From positions 310,001 to 374,000 of the forward strand of contig NZ_AP027365.1 of assembly GCF_030295995.1 (NCBI RefSeq): DNA of 64,000 nt, in the 5' to 3' direction. Under the pieces are notes generated by a model, which was given only the letters and a program-made list of their open reading frames with translations, ran no database searches and had not been told where the DNA came from. The DNA is from Thalassotalea hakodatensis. Its GTDB lineage: Bacteria; Pseudomonadota; Gammaproteobacteria; Enterobacterales; Alteromonadaceae. Positions 46,323-56,355 of the stretch are shown here, in pieces (the stretch's first letter is position 1; the number at the start of each line of letters is the position of its first letter). Both the position numbers and the translations under genes were made by a program.

Positions 46323-47075
46323 CTAGTCTTCTGCAGTAATTTTTGAAAGTACAGGGGACTTTGTTGAAAGTAGGGCTGAAATATTGACTAAGTCGATATT
46401 GTGTTTGGCTAATTCAGGAATTAGTGTTTGCAGTGCTTGCATGGTTTCAGGGTGAGGGTGTGCAATGGCTACTACGCGTTTATTTTTTTTAGCATAATAG
46501 ATAAGTTCATTAAATTGTTGACGAATATAGTGCTGGTCTAATTGATTATCGAGAAAAACTCGACGACTTAAATTTGGTACATCAAATTGTCTGGCTAAGC
46601 TTCTAGCTTTTGACTCTCGAGTGGTAACACTATCAATAAAGATAAGTTCTTTTTCTTTTAAAAAACGCATGGTCCATGCCATAGGTGAGTATAATGTAGT
46701 GAGCTTACTGCCCATATGATTATTAATGCCAACAGCAAAGGGTATTTCTTCTAATGCGAGTGTCAGGGTATGGCGAATTTCTGTTTCATCCATTTCCGCA
46801 GTTAAGGCGCCAGGCCCTAATGCCTTACCTGAGGTTGATTCCATCGGTACATGAATGATCACATCTTTGTTTGATTGATGGGCTTGTTCTGCGATTACTT
46901 TACCAAACGGCGTATGAGGCAATACCGCAAAGGTGATATTACCGGGTAATGCTAAGGTTTCGCTATCTGTTTTTCGGTAACCAATATCATCAATAATAAT
47001 GGCAACCTGTGCATTTTGGGCAATGCATTGGCAAGCAAAAAAAACGAAGAATGCTAAGAGCGAATATTTAGTCAT
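46323..47075 (-). CDS. yibQ: divergent polysaccharide deacetylase, YibQ-like
   Basis: Secreted member of the divergent polysaccharide deacetylase family. A signal peptide (about 19 residues, ending CIA-QN) precedes a NodB-like barrel: IIIDDIGYRKTD near 26-37, FAVLPHTPFG, IHVPMES, GINNHMGSKLT near 115 and the late AIAHPHPETM. The metal-binding layout resembles deacetylases but substrate is unknown; it may act on peptidoglycan or glycans. It is the third gene of the gpmI-envC-yibQ operon, a conserved order. The gap to envC is 75 bp. Confidence 0.88.
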   Translation of the reverse strand: MTKYSLLAFFVFFACQCIAQNAQVAIIIDDIGYRKTDSETLALPGNITFAVLPHTPFGKVIAEQAHQSNKDVIIHVPMESTSGKALGPGALTAEMDETEIRHTLTLALEEIPFAVGINNHMGSKLTTLYSPMAWTMRFLKEKELIFIDSVTTRESKARSLARQFDVPNLSRRVFLDNQLDQHYIRQQFNELIYYAKKNKRVVAIAHPHPETMQALQTLIPELAKHNIDLVNISALLSTKSPVLSKITAED

Positions 47076-47150
47076 GCGATAGGTATTATTTTATTATTCT
47101 CATGAGTCTATCAAGTAACCTGCTGAGTTTCGAGACTAACGAACAATTAA

Positions 47151-48311
47151 TTACCGACACCATAGTTTAGGGTTTACCGCCTTGCCATTATGACGTATTT
47201 CAAAATACAGTGCTGATTGATTTTGCCCACCACTTTGCCCAACAAGAGCGATGGGTTCACCCGTTTCTACTCTATCGCCAACGGATTTTAATAACGCTTG
47301 GTTATGGCCATACAAACTCATATAACCGTCTCCGTGATCAATAACGGTCACCAATCCATAGCCTTTTAGCCAATCTGAAAATAGCACGACTCCATGGTGA
47401 ATGGTTGATATTGTTTTGCCTGAGGACGCAGCTAATAAAACGCCTTTCCATTTTAAATAGCCTTGCTTTCTCGAACCAAAACTGCGATTTATTCTGCCTT
47501 TTACCGGCCAATTAAGTTTGCCGCGTAATGATGATAATCCGCTGAGTGAAAAATCTTGTTTACTTAAACGGGCGATTCGAGCTAACGCTGCAACTAAACT
47601 TTCTTCTTCAGTTTCTAATTTTTCTAACTGCTGTTTTGCTGACATTAGTTGGTTATTTAAAGCGTTAACTGTTTTTTCTCTACGTTGTTTGCCTGTTTCA
47701 AGCGCTTGCTTGTCTACTTGTTGTTTCTTTTTTAATTGAGCAAGTTGTTGTTGTTGCGATCGTTGCTGCTGTTCAACTTCATTTAATTGAGTAATTGTTG
47801 ATTGAAAGGCTTCTATTTCTTTTATGCGAGCGGTATTTAAATATTGATAGTAACTAACAGTACGTTGGACTTTACCTGGGTTTTCTTGGTTTAAAATTAA
47901 CTTTAGATAATCATGATGCCCAGTACTGTATGCCGCTCTAAGTTGTTTTGCTAGCAGAGTTTCTTGTTGCTGTTTTTTACTGGTTAATTGTTGTTTTTCG
48001 GCGGTAAGACGGCGTAGGGTTTGTTGCGTGAGATCAAGCTTTTTATCTGTATTACGTAGCGATTTAGTTTGCTGAGATATGGCTAGCTCATCGGATTGAA
48101 GCTGTTTAAGTAAACGTTCGCGTTCCTTATCAACTTCTTTAATCGTGGACTTTTCTTTTTTGATCGCTTGCTTTACTTGATCGAGCTGTTCATCGGTCGC
48201 GGTTTCTTGAGCGCATAGCACTGGTGAGAACAACAGAATCACAACAGATAAAAAGCGAGTAAGTACTCGCTTTTTATCTCGCCATACTTGCAAAAGGCTA
48301 CGTATTGTCAT
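47151..48311 (-). CDS. envC: murein hydrolase activator EnvC
   Basis: Periplasmic activator of the AmiA/AmiB amidases during cell separation. A signal peptide (about 34 residues, ending LCA-QE) is followed by a long coiled coil (about 38-260, very Gln/Lys/Glu-rich) and a C-terminal LytM/M23 domain. The LytM active site is degenerate: the first zinc motif reads WKGVLLAASSG without His and Asp, while the later DHGDGYMSLYGHN is kept. That is the known state of EnvC-type activators. Its first codons contain a perfect terminator-like hairpin. Confidence 0.92.
   Translation of the reverse strand: MTIRSLLQVWRDKKRVLTRFLSVVILLFSPVLCAQETATDEQLDQVKQAIKKEKSTIKEVDKERERLLKQLQSDELAISQQTKSLRNTDKKLDLTQQTLRRLTAEKQQLTSKKQQQETLLAKQLRAAYSTGHHDYLKLILNQENPGKVQRTVSYYQYLNTARIKEIEAFQSTITQLNEVEQQQRSQQQQLAQLKKKQQVDKQALETGKQRREKTVNALNNQLMSAKQQLEKLETEEESLVAALARIARLSKQDFSLSGLSSLRGKLNWPVKGRINRSFGSRKQGYLKWKGVLLAASSGKTISTIHHGVVLFSDWLKGYGLVTVIDHGDGYMSLYGHNQALLKSVGDRVETGEPIALVGQSGGQNQSALYFEIRHNGKAVNPKLWCR
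48247..48278 (-). terminator. 15-bp hairpin with T tract inside the start of envC
   Basis: GATAAAAAGCGAGTA is exactly reverse-complementary to TACTCGCTTTTTATC with a 2-nt loop, covering codons 12-22 of envC. It resembles an intrinsic terminator, 72-103 bp after the gpmI stop. It may cut transcription from gpmI into envC, or act at the RNA level. Confidence 0.6.
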
Positions 48312-48349
48312 ACTAAATTGTAAGCTCGCTGAAAAAATATCATGCGATA

Positions 48350-49894
48350 TTATGAAGTAAGCTCCATCAGATTTGAACCTGTCATTTCTTTTGGTTGTGG
48401 TAGTGCCATCAAATTTAAAATAGTAGGTGCAATATCGCTAAGTGCACCTGTCGATGCAGGCGTTGCGTCACGGCCAACAAAAATTAGCGGAACCGGTTCA
48501 CAAGTATGTGCGGTATGTGCTTGACCTGTTTGGTTATCTGCCATTTGTTCTGCATTACCATGGTCTGCTGTTATTAAACATTCACCGCCAACGTTTTCTA
48601 GCGCAGTAACTACGCGTCCGATACAGTTATCTACAGCTTCACAAGCTTTAACCGCGGCATCAAAGTTTCCTGTATGACCCACCATATCCCCATTGGGATA
48701 ATTACACACAATAAAATCATACGATTGAGATTCAATGGCTGCAACCAATTTATCGGTTAATAAAGGGGCGTTCATTTCTGGTTGAAGATCATAGGTAGCC
48801 ACTTGTGGGGAAGGAATTAATACACGCTCCTCGCCAATAAAGGTATCTTCTCTACCTCCGCTAAAAAAGAAGGTAACATGCGCGTATTTTTCTGTTTCAG
48901 AAATACGCAGCTGTGTTTTATCATGCTTTTCTAACCATTCACCCAATACGTTATTGAGCTCTTCTGGAGGAAAGGCACTAGGCGCATCAATATCGGCGGC
49001 ATATTCTGTTAACATCACAAAATCGGCTAACGCAGGTGCTTTCTTCTTAGTAAAACCATCAAAGTTTTGTTCCACAAAAGCACGGGTAAACTGTCTTGCT
49101 CTGTCAGCTCGAAAGTTCATAAATATAATGGCATCACCGTCATCAACGGTAATTGCTTGACCGTTTGCATCAGGAATTGCCGTTGCTTTGACGAATTCGT
49201 CATTTTCATCACGTTGATAGGCGGCTTGTAAGCCTGAAACAGCATCTGCTGCTTGGTATTCTGCTTCACCGAGTACCATCAAATTATAGGCTGCTTCAAC
49301 ACGTTCCCAACGTTGATCTCTATCCATCGCGTAATAGCGTCCGATTATAGAAGCGACTTGACCGCAACCTAATTGCGCGAATTTTTCTTGTGCTTTTATC
49401 AGTGAGTTCTCAGCACTACGTGGCGGCGTATCACGACCATCGAGGAAAGCATGCAAATAGATCTCTTTTGCGCCCCGAGCGTGTGCTAGCTCAATCATGG
49501 CAAGAATATGATCTTCATGACTGTGTACACCACCTGGTGATAATAAGCCACATAAGTGTACCGCTTTATTGTTAGCAACTGCTTTATCTACAGCAGAAAC
49601 AAGTGCTGGCACTTGATCAAATTCATCATCTGCAATGGCTTTCGTGATACGAGTAAAGTCTTGATAAACAATGCGTCCAGCACCTAGATTTACGTGTCCA
49701 ACTTCAGAATTGCCCATTTGACCATCGGGTAATCCTACTGCCATTCCAGACGTTTGAATAAGCATTTTAGGCTTGGTGGCCCATAAGTTATCTAATACCG
49801 GAGTTTTTGCATGTTGAATTGCATTTGATTCTTGGTTTTCTCGATAGCCCCAGCCATCTAAAATAATTAATACGGTTGGTTTTTTATTAGCCAT
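48350..49894 (-). CDS. gpmI: phosphoglycerate mutase, cofactor-independent
   Basis: Interconverts 3- and 2-phosphoglycerate in glycolysis/gluconeogenesis with two Mn2+ ions. It has [10 protein letters not shown] with Asp13, the phospho-Ser in GNSEVGH (Ser63), and metal ligands in the C-terminal [11 protein letters not shown] and [13 protein letters not shown] chose the ATG at 49894 (MANKKP) over the one at 49909 because AGGAA lies 5 bp upstream of it and the resulting 514 residues equal E. coli GpmI. It starts the gpmI-envC-yibQ operon, divergent from yibN. Confidence 0.94.
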   Translation of the reverse strand: MANKKPTVLIILDGWGYRENQESNAIQHAKTPVLDNLWATKPKMLIQTSGMAVGLPDGQMGNSEVGHVNLGAGRIVYQDFTRITKAIADDEFDQVPALVSAVDKAVANNKAVHLCGLLSPGGVHSHEDHILAMIELAHARGAKEIYLHAFLDGRDTPPRSAENSLIKAQEKFAQLGCGQVASIIGRYYAMDRDQRWERVEAAYNLMVLGEAEYQAADAVSGLQAAYQRDENDEFVKATAIPDANGQAITVDDGDAIIFMNFRADRARQFTRAFVEQNFDGFTKKKAPALADFVMLTEYAADIDAPSAFPPEELNNVLGEWLEKHDKTQLRISETEKYAHVTFFFSGGREDTFIGEERVLIPSPQVATYDLQPEMNAPLLTDKLVAAIESQSYDFIVCNYPNGDMVGHTGNFDAAVKACEAVDNCIGRVVTALENVGGECLITADHGNAEQMADNQTGQAHTAHTCEPVPLIFVGRDATPASTGALSDIAPTILNLMALPQPKEMTGSNLMELTS

Positions 49895-50183
49895 GCCAGT
49901 TCCTAACATATATTTTTCAGCGAACGTAAACTGTTGCCAAGTATATCAATTACGATGATAAATTGCTGCTTTTGAACTAGACAAAATCGTTCTAACAAAA
50001 ACCATAATATTGATCGCAATGCGGTAAATTTTTAAACGGGGGAAAATAAGGTAAAAGTGAGTTTTTTGTGGATAAACCTCATCATTGCATAAAAGACGGA
50101 ATGAATGATTGAAAAATCTGTAAAAAAACGTAGTAATCTGTATACTGTCGGCAAAATTTTCGAACTTAAATACGATTAAACAA

Positions 50184-50609
50184 ATGGAACAATTTATTGC
50201 GTTTTTAGGGAATCACCCTATGTTAACCGCTGCTTGGGTTGGTATATTTTTGGCGATTGTAGTCATAAGTGTTCGCATAAAGCTTTCTCCGATCAAACAG
50301 TTATCTCCTCAAGAACTGACTTTTCTCGTAAACAGAGAAGAGGGGGTTGTGGTAGATATACGCTCAGAAAAAGAGTTTAAAACGGCTAGAATTTTAGACG
50401 CGAAACACTTACCCAGCGAAAAAGCGAATAAAGATGACTTTACTGCGCTTGAAAAATTGAAAGATAAACCCATTATTCTTGTATGCGCTGCTGGCGTATC
50501 AGCTTCAAATGTTGCCAATAAAATGCTTAAAGCAGGTTTTAGCCGTGTTAGTGTTTTGAAAGGTGGCATGAATGCTTGGTCTGGTGCAGGGTTACCAGTA
50601 GCAAAATAA
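50184..50609 (+). CDS. yibN: membrane-anchored rhodanese-like protein YibN
   Basis: Single rhodanese domain behind an N-terminal TM helix (about 13-31). The domain spans about 40-138, with VVVDIRSEKEF near 55-65 and the catalytic loop Cys101 in LVCAAGVSAS. The family transfers sulphur or detoxifies; the exact role of YibN is not known. It is the first gene of the yibN-grxC-secB-gpsA set, with a 22-bp gap to grxC. A TATACT at 50141-50146 could be its -10 box. Confidence 0.9.
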   Translation: MEQFIAFLGNHPMLTAAWVGIFLAIVVISVRIKLSPIKQLSPQELTFLVNREEGVVVDIRSEKEFKTARILDAKHLPSEKANKDDFTALEKLKDKPIILVCAAGVSASNVANKMLKAGFSRVSVLKGGMNAWSGAGLPVAK

Positions 50610-50631
50610 TTTGATTAATTGAGAATTTGTC

Positions 50632-50889
50632 ATGGCTGTTGAAATTTATACCAAAGTTACTTGTGGCTTTTGTATGCGAGCAAAAATGCTGTTGGATCAA
50701 AAGAACGTTGATTATCGTGAAATTAAAATTGACGGTGATGCTAAACGACGTGAAGACATGATCAAGCGAGCTAATGGCGCATATACTGTACCGCAAATTT
50801 TTATTCATGATCACCATGTTGGCGGTTGTGATGAGTTATTTGCTTTACATGCCCGTAACCAGCTTGATGACTTATTGCAGAAAATATAA
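50632..50889 (+). CDS. grxC: glutaredoxin 3-like, CGFC active site
   Basis: Small dithiol glutaredoxin (85 aa) that reduces disulphides with glutathione. The active site is Cys11-Gly-Phe-Cys14 (TKVTCGFCMRAKMLL); the common GrxC form is CPYC. The GSH-binding TVPQIFI cis-Pro and GGCDELFAL are intact. The position between yibN and secB is canonical. The CGFC motif resembles the CGFS of monothiol glutaredoxins but keeps the second Cys, so it may have altered redox potential or cluster-binding ability (inference). Confidence 0.92.
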   Translation: MAVEIYTKVTCGFCMRAKMLLDQKNVDYREIKIDGDAKRREDMIKRANGAYTVPQIFIHDHHVGGCDELFALHARNQLDDLLQKI

Positions 50890-50968
50890 ACACAGATCAC
50901 CGATCTCTCGTTATTTAATAAATAGAACCGCTGTTTAATGTACAGCAACTCACTAAGGAATATATATT

Positions 50969-51469
50969 ATGGCTGACGAAAATCAAAGCAGCACAGAAGG
51001 CGCAGAACAGGCGCCACAATTTGCCATTCAACGCGTTTACACTAAAGATATTTCTTTTGAAACGCCTAACTCTCCTGCGATTTTTCAAAAAGAGTGGAAG
51101 CCAGAGTTAAAATTAGATTTAGACACACGCTCTAAGAAGTTAGCGGATGACACTTTTGAAGTGTGTTTAGCGCTTACGGTAACTGCAACGGTTGAAGGAC
51201 AAACGGCATTTTTAGCAGAAGTTCAACAAGCGGGTATTTTTACTATTGGTAACTTACCTGAAGCACAACTTGCACATACTATTGGCGCATTTTGCCCTGC
51301 AACACTTTTCCCGTACGCGCGTGAAGCGGTATTTAGTTTAGTTAACCGAGGCTCTTTCCCTCAAATTAACTTAGCGCCGGTTAATTTTGATGCATTATTT
51401 GCTTCTTACGTTCAACAGCGTTCAGCTGAGCAAGGTGCGGAAGCGCCTGCGAGTACAGAAACTCACTAA
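50969..51469 (+). CDS. secB: protein-export chaperone SecB
   Basis: Cytosolic tetrameric chaperone that keeps preproteins unfolded for SecA/SecYEG. Family sequence is clear: [19 protein letters not shown] at residues 18-36, [10 protein letters not shown], and the C-terminal core [19 protein letters not shown] with the [11 protein letters not shown] end. The length of 166 residues is close to E. coli SecB (155), with short acidic tails at both ends. Its TAA overlaps the gpsA ATG by one base, so they are coupled. Confidence 0.95.
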   Translation: MADENQSSTEGAEQAPQFAIQRVYTKDISFETPNSPAIFQKEWKPELKLDLDTRSKKLADDTFEVCLALTVTATVEGQTAFLAEVQQAGIFTIGNLPEAQLAHTIGAFCPATLFPYAREAVFSLVNRGSFPQINLAPVNFDALFASYVQQRSAEQGAEAPASTETH

Positions 51470-52479
51470 TGACACACCAGTCAGCAATGGATATTACCAT
51501 ATTAGGGGCGGGGTCTTACGGCACCGCCCTTGCTATTTGTTTTGCTCGTAATGGCCATAACACTTTGTTATGGGGGCGTGATGTTAAACATGTTTCAGCC
51601 ATGGAAAAGGCACGGTCAAATGAACGTTATTTACCCGATGCTAAATTTCCAGAAACATTAACGGTAACCAATGACTTATCATCGGCGGTATCGGCAAGTG
51701 ATAATGTATTAGTCGTGGTGCCAAGTCATGCTTTTGCCGATTTACTTAAAAACATTAAATCTGATTTAACTGCTAATGCACGTATAGCATGGGCAACTAA
51801 AGGGTTAGATCCGGATACTGGTTGCTTATTGCAAGATGTTGCTCGTCAAATTTTAGGTAATGAAATTGCATTGGCTGTATTATCTGGCCCTACTTTTGCG
51901 AAAGAAATGGCCGCAGGTTTACCTACCGCAATTTCAGTGTCGTCGACAGAACAGTCATTTGTAGATGAGCTTTCTCGTTTATTACATTGTGAAAAAACCT
52001 TTCGGGTATACTCCAATAACGACTTTATTGGTGTGCAACTAGGTGGGGCAGTAAAAAATGTTATTGCGATTGGCGCAGGAATGGCTGATGGCATTGGTTT
52101 TGGTGCTAACGCTAGAACAGCATTAATTACTCGTGGTTTGGTGGAAATGTCACGCTTAGGTGCTGCCTTACATGCCGAGCCCACCACCTTTATGGGTATG
52201 GCGGGCTTAGGTGACTTGGTACTTACTTGCACGGATAATCAATCACGTAATCGTCGTTTTGGTTTAGCGTTAGGTCGAGGCACAAATGTTGAACAAGCAA
52301 TGCGAGATATTGGTCAAGTGGTTGAAGGTTACCGAAACACTAAAGAAGTACATATGCTGGCGCAACGACTCAATGTTGAAATGCCGATTGTTGAGCAGGT
52401 ATACCAAGTGTTGTATTGTGGTAAAGACGCTAAATTAGCAGCGTCTGATTTATTGTCACGTGAACGTAAATTCGAATAA
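51469..52479 (+). CDS. gpsA: glycerol-3-phosphate dehydrogenase [NAD(P)+]
   Basis: Makes sn-glycerol-3-phosphate for phospholipid synthesis by reducing dihydroxyacetone phosphate. The NAD-binding loop is [12 protein letters not shown] near residues 11-22, and the catalytic Lys lies in [15 protein letters not shown] near 190. The helical C-terminal domain ends in a basic tail. At 336 residues it is full length. The start overlaps the secB stop; an internal ATG at codon 6 is the alternative. It converges with trmL with a 3-bp gap. Confidence 0.95.
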   Translation: MTHQSAMDITILGAGSYGTALAICFARNGHNTLLWGRDVKHVSAMEKARSNERYLPDAKFPETLTVTNDLSSAVSASDNVLVVVPSHAFADLLKNIKSDLTANARIAWATKGLDPDTGCLLQDVARQILGNEIALAVLSGPTFAKEMAAGLPTAISVSSTEQSFVDELSRLLHCEKTFRVYSNNDFIGVQLGGAVKNVIAIGAGMADGIGFGANARTALITRGLVEMSRLGAALHAEPTTFMGMAGLGDLVLTCTDNQSRNRRFGLALGRGTNVEQAMRDIGQVVEGYRNTKEVHMLAQRLNVEMPIVEQVYQVLYCGKDAKLAASDLLSRERKFE

Positions 52480-52482
52480 TAT

Positions 52483-52947
52483 TTATATCGAGTTTTCAAA
52501 CCCTAACTGACGCCACGCCTCGTAAATGATCACAGATGTGGCGTTAGATAAATTCATACTTCTACTGCCTGCAATCATTGGGATACGTATTTTATCTTCG
52601 TCAGGTATTTGCTGTCTTACTTCTTCTGTTAAACCTGCTGTTTCCGAGCCGAACAGTAAATAATCACCCTTAGAAAATGAAACATCGCCGTAATAATTTG
52701 TGGCTTTAGTGGTGATGGCTAAAATACGTTGAGGTTGTTCGGTATTCACGAAGTCTGCAAAATTTTTATGACGCTTTATTGCGGCAAACTCATGATAATC
52801 AAGCCCTGCACGTTTTAATTTCTTATCATCTAAATCAAAGCCTAGTGGCTCTATGAGGTGTAAATTAAATCCTGTATTGGCGCACAACCTAATGATGTTA
52901 CCGGTATTGGGCGGAATTTGCGGCTGAAACAATACCACGTCTAACAT
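52483..52947 (-). CDS. trmL: tRNA (cytidine/uridine-34-2'-O)-methyltransferase TrmL
   Basis: SPOUT-class methyltransferase that modifies the wobble ribose of tRNA-Leu. It has [22 protein letters not shown] at residues 4-25 (split here as the conserved P-x-N-x-GNI-x-R core), the SAM-knot sequences [10 protein letters not shown] near 95 and [12 protein letters not shown] with SxxN near 128. At 154 residues it equals the minimal E. coli YibK/TrmL. It is divergent from fieF; the 133-bp gap contains the palindrome CGGTA-TTA-TACCG at 52974-52986. Confidence 0.94.
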   Translation of the reverse strand: MLDVVLFQPQIPPNTGNIIRLCANTGFNLHLIEPLGFDLDDKKLKRAGLDYHEFAAIKRHKNFADFVNTEQPQRILAITTKATNYYGDVSFSKGDYLLFGSETAGLTEEVRQQIPDEDKIRIPMIAGSRSMNLSNATSVIIYEAWRQLGFENSI

Positions 52948-53080
52948 AATGAATTCTCGCGATCGAAATAAAACGGTATTATACCGCTAAGCATCTCGAA
53001 GAGAACAGCTTTGGTTAGAAAGTTTAGTGTATGTTAGGTACACTATAATGGTTCTTATGTATCAATAGTGTCGTAAAGCA

Positions 53081-53971
53081 ATGACAAAAAAACAGGCCAG
53101 TTATCAACGGTTAGTAAAAATCGCGGCGTTTTGTGCTGTACTGTTTGCTGTTGTGCAAATTTCAATAAAGTTATATGCGTGGTTTATTACTGGCGCAAGT
53201 GCCATGCTTGCCTCTTCAACAGATTCACTATTAGATCTTGCTGCTTCGTTTATTAATCTTATCATGTTAACCATTGCCTTAAGACCAGCCGATAACAACC
53301 ATAAATTTGGTCATGGGAAAGCAGAAAGCTTAACAGGGCTGTTTCAATCAGCCTTTATTTTAGCATCGGCAATATTACTTATTATTCATGGTATTGAACA
53401 TACTTCAAACCCCGTTATTATTCAGCAATCACACGTAGGTATATGGGTAACAATTGTTGCTTTTGCACTTACCTTATTGTTAGTTGTTATTCAAAAGTGG
53501 GTACTTAAACAAACGAATTCTTTGGCCATTGAAGCTGACAGCTTACATTACCAATCTGATTTACTCTTAAATGCTGGGGTGTTGTGCTCATTAATACTGA
53601 GCGATTATTTATGGCCACGAGCCGACGGTATTTTTACTATCATTGTTGGTGCTTTTCTCATTGTTGGTGCGTTTAGAATATTAAAGCAAAGTGTTGACCA
53701 ATTGATGGATCATGAATTAACGGACGCAGAGCTAAAAGTCGTTCAAGATGTGGTAAAAAAACACAAACTAGCTATTGGTGTGCATGATATTCGAAGCCGG
53801 CAAGCAGGTGAAAAACGCTTTATACAATGTCATTTAGAACTTGATGATGACTTACCTTTATATCAAGCACACGAAATAGGCGAAGAAATTAGGTTAGCGG
53901 TAGAAGCGCAACTGGCGCCTTGTGAGGTGTTCATTCATCATGATCCTGTATCCGTTGTGGTAAGACATTGA
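53081..53971 (+). CDS. fieF: cation diffusion facilitator FieF-like
   Basis: Inner-membrane Zn2+/Fe2+ exporter driven by proton exchange. About six TM segments (about residues 10-200) include the metal-binding pattern SSTDSLLDLAASF near 45-57 and DSLHYQSDLL near 155 (Asp, His, Asp ligands). The cytosolic C-terminal domain (about 212-296) has RSRQAGEKRFIQCHLELDD. At 296 residues it is close to E. coli FieF (300). The last 34 bp overlap the end of the convergent hydrolase gene. Confidence 0.92.
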   Translation: MTKKQASYQRLVKIAAFCAVLFAVVQISIKLYAWFITGASAMLASSTDSLLDLAASFINLIMLTIALRPADNNHKFGHGKAESLTGLFQSAFILASAILLIIHGIEHTSNPVIIQQSHVGIWVTIVAFALTLLLVVIQKWVLKQTNSLAIEADSLHYQSDLLLNAGVLCSLILSDYLWPRADGIFTIIVGAFLIVGAFRILKQSVDQLMDHELTDAELKVVQDVVKKHKLAIGVHDIRSRQAGEKRFIQCHLELDDDLPLYQAHEIGEEIRLAVEAQLAPCEVFIHHDPVSVVVRH

Positions 53972-54921
53972 TGAATATAAGCAAGTACGTCTTCACGTAT
54001 GTATTCTTGTTCAAATAGTAATTCATGCCTAGCGTCGTTAAACACTCTGGGTTTGTGTGCGCACAACTGTGGATACAGCTGATGAAGCTGTTGACAGAAT
54101 ATGTTTTGTGCTTGGTTATCTACAATGACATCATTAGCCGCTTGTAATATAAAAATCGGTGTTTTGATATTCGATAATTCTCGAAAAATATGCTGATTTG
54201 CTTGCAATGCTTGTGCTAACCAATGAAAAGTGACACCACCCAACTGTAATGTAGATTCTTGTTGGTACAAATTGATAAATCGTTCAAATCGAGTACTACA
54301 TCCCATTAATGGGTTATTAGTAAACAGTGCTGGTTGGTAATTTTTATGACCAGGAAAGTACCAGGGTTCTACTGTTGCCATGCGGTTCATGCAATGCCCT
54401 ACATGAATAATCGTTTTGGCTAACCAGTAAGGCGTTTTTCCGAAATTTATGGCTATCATAGCTGACGCTAAGATAGCTGATGTTATAGATATTGAATGCC
54501 GCTGTAACATGCGTAATGTGATTGCGCTACCCATAGAGTGGGCAAGTATTGATATACTTTTATTCGTGATATTAGGCTGTACTTCGTTAGTAATAAATGT
54601 TGCTAAGTCATCGGCATAATGATCAAAATGTTCAACATAGCCTTTATGCGTGTTAGATAGCATTCGTTGAGATAAGCCTTGGCCACGATGATCGTGAATA
54701 AAAATGTTATAACCCATAGCGGATAAATCATAAGCAAGTTCTTGATACTTTAGATAACTCTCGCTACGTCCGCTAGAGATCACAATGGTTGGTAATTGCG
54801 GATCTTTGACAATATTAACGTAAGCAATACGTATATTGCCTATACCGATAAAACTGGCTGTTTTCGCTTGTCGCCAAAAGCTTGCAATTGCGTCTAACTT
54901 CTTTTTATTCAAATTACTCAT
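53938..54921 (-). CDS. alpha/beta hydrolase, lysophospholipase PldB-like
   Basis: Serine hydrolase of the monoglyceride lipase/lysophospholipase L2 group. It shows IFIHDHRGQGLSQRM near residues 74-88 (the HRGxGxS motif of PldB-like enzymes), the nucleophile elbow AHSMGSA near 130, an ND-V Asp segment (LQAANDVIVDN near 260), and a late NDARHELLFE with the catalytic His. No signal peptide. It overlaps fieF by 34 bp at their 3' ends and lies 48 bp after the start-side of the Cpx operon on the same strand, so it could be read through from cpxA. Confidence 0.83.
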   Translation of the reverse strand: MSNLNKKKLDAIASFWRQAKTASFIGIGNIRIAYVNIVKDPQLPTIVISSGRSESYLKYQELAYDLSAMGYNIFIHDHRGQGLSQRMLSNTHKGYVEHFDHYADDLATFITNEVQPNITNKSISILAHSMGSAITLRMLQRHSISITSAILASAMIAINFGKTPYWLAKTIIHVGHCMNRMATVEPWYFPGHKNYQPALFTNNPLMGCSTRFERFINLYQQESTLQLGGVTFHWLAQALQANQHIFRELSNIKTPIFILQAANDVIVDNQAQNIFCQQLHQLYPQLCAHKPRVFNDARHELLFEQEYIREDVLAYIHQCLTTTDTGS

Positions 54922-54969
54922 GAGTTTCAGTACTATATTACATTTTATCTGCGCACAACTAATATAGAA

Positions 54970-56352
54970 TTATAGACCGAATGGCAAAGTGATGGTCACA
55001 ATAAGTCCACCCATTGGATTATGCGTTGCGACGATATTCCCTTGGTGTTTGTCTATCGCTTGTTTGGCGATGGCAAGGCCTAAACCTGTGCCGCCACTGT
55101 CTCTGTCTCTTGCATCAGATACTCGATAAAACGGGTCAAACAGCTTGGCTAAATGTTGCGTTTCAACACCTTTACCGTTATCAGCAACGGTAATTTCTAT
55201 GTTTTCTTGATGTTTACGCAGTGAGACCTCAATACTTTGTTGATCAAAACTATATTTAATGGCGTTTGAAATTACGTTATTAACCGCGCTAATAAAAAGT
55301 GACTCGTTAATAGCCAAAGAGATGTTTGTTTCTGCGTTGAGCTTTACATTAATTGATTTCTCATTAGCGATAAGCTGAGCATCTTCAACAATTATTGCCA
55401 TTAATTGAGAAAGATCACATTGTGCCATATGAACTGATTCTAGGGTGTTTTCATGGCGAGATAGTGTTAATACATTGCTAATCATTTCATCGAGTTGCAT
55501 TACTTCTTTTTCACAGCGAGAAAGTAAATCTTGTTTATTCTCAGCTTCGGGTAAAGTTTTTTCTAATAAACCTAGTGTGATTTGCAAACGGGTGAGTGGA
55601 GATCTTAGCTCATGTGATACATCAGCTAATAAACGCTGATGAGCAGAAATATTATTTTCTAGCTTGTCAGCCATTAAGTTAAAACTTTTGGCAAGCTGGC
55701 CTAATTCATCTCGTCGGTTTTCATTATTTTTCACGCGAGCTTTGAAGTCACCATTGCCGATAGTCAAAGCCGTTTTTTCCATGGCGCGTACAGGCCGAGT
55801 TAAATATTTTGCGAACACCCAACAAAAACACATACTTAATAAAATAGGCACGAAAATACGTACCCAATGAGGTAGCAGTAAGATTGTTTCATTAACGTCG
55901 CTACTTTTTACACGAGAAGCGATAAATAGTTGATAACTATTTCCTTGAATCTCCAGATTAGTTGGGCCGCTGATACGTGTATAATGGAATAAAACGCTGG
56001 TGTTATGGGTGATTTCGTTTTTCCTTAGGTATTTCGCCAGAGGTCTAGCAAAGCGTTTATTATGGTAAAAAATGTTGTTTGTTCTTGGATCTTTTATAAA
56101 TAATGTTTGTTGAATGAATCGATCACTGCGTTTGATCACTTGTGATGGGTGTTTAAAATTCTTTTCTTGGATCCGTTTTGTAATGAGGGCTAATTTATCC
56201 ATATCTTTAGCATTTAACGGCAGAATAACATTTTCTTGATCTAATTGGCTGGTGAGAAAATGTGTCATTGAAATCGAGACAATAGTGGTGATCCAAAAAA
56301 CGAAAAAAAGTTTCACGCCAATTGAGCTAAGGAATTGCTTAAGTTTCAACAT
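54970..56352 (-). CDS. cpxA: CpxA-like envelope-stress histidine kinase
   Basis: Sensor kinase of an envelope-stress system. TM1 (about 13-32), a periplasmic sensor (about 33-160), TM2 (about 162-184) and HAMP precede the phospho-acceptor helix LLADVSHELRSPLTRLQ with His247. The HATPase domain has NVISNAIKYSF, DNGKGVE and GGTGLGLAI. The close cpxR gene (3-bp gap) and the divergent CpxP/Spy-like gene justify the name. Sequence alone cannot exclude a related envelope sensor. Confidence 0.85.
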   Translation of the reverse strand: MLKLKQFLSSIGVKLFFVFWITTIVSISMTHFLTSQLDQENVILPLNAKDMDKLALITKRIQEKNFKHPSQVIKRSDRFIQQTLFIKDPRTNNIFYHNKRFARPLAKYLRKNEITHNTSVLFHYTRISGPTNLEIQGNSYQLFIASRVKSSDVNETILLLPHWVRIFVPILLSMCFCWVFAKYLTRPVRAMEKTALTIGNGDFKARVKNNENRRDELGQLAKSFNLMADKLENNISAHQRLLADVSHELRSPLTRLQITLGLLEKTLPEAENKQDLLSRCEKEVMQLDEMISNVLTLSRHENTLESVHMAQCDLSQLMAIIVEDAQLIANEKSINVKLNAETNISLAINESLFISAVNNVISNAIKYSFDQQSIEVSLRKHQENIEITVADNGKGVETQHLAKLFDPFYRVSDARDRDSGGTGLGLAIAKQAIDKHQGNIVATHNPMGGLIVTITLPFGL

Positions 56353-56355
56353 ACG

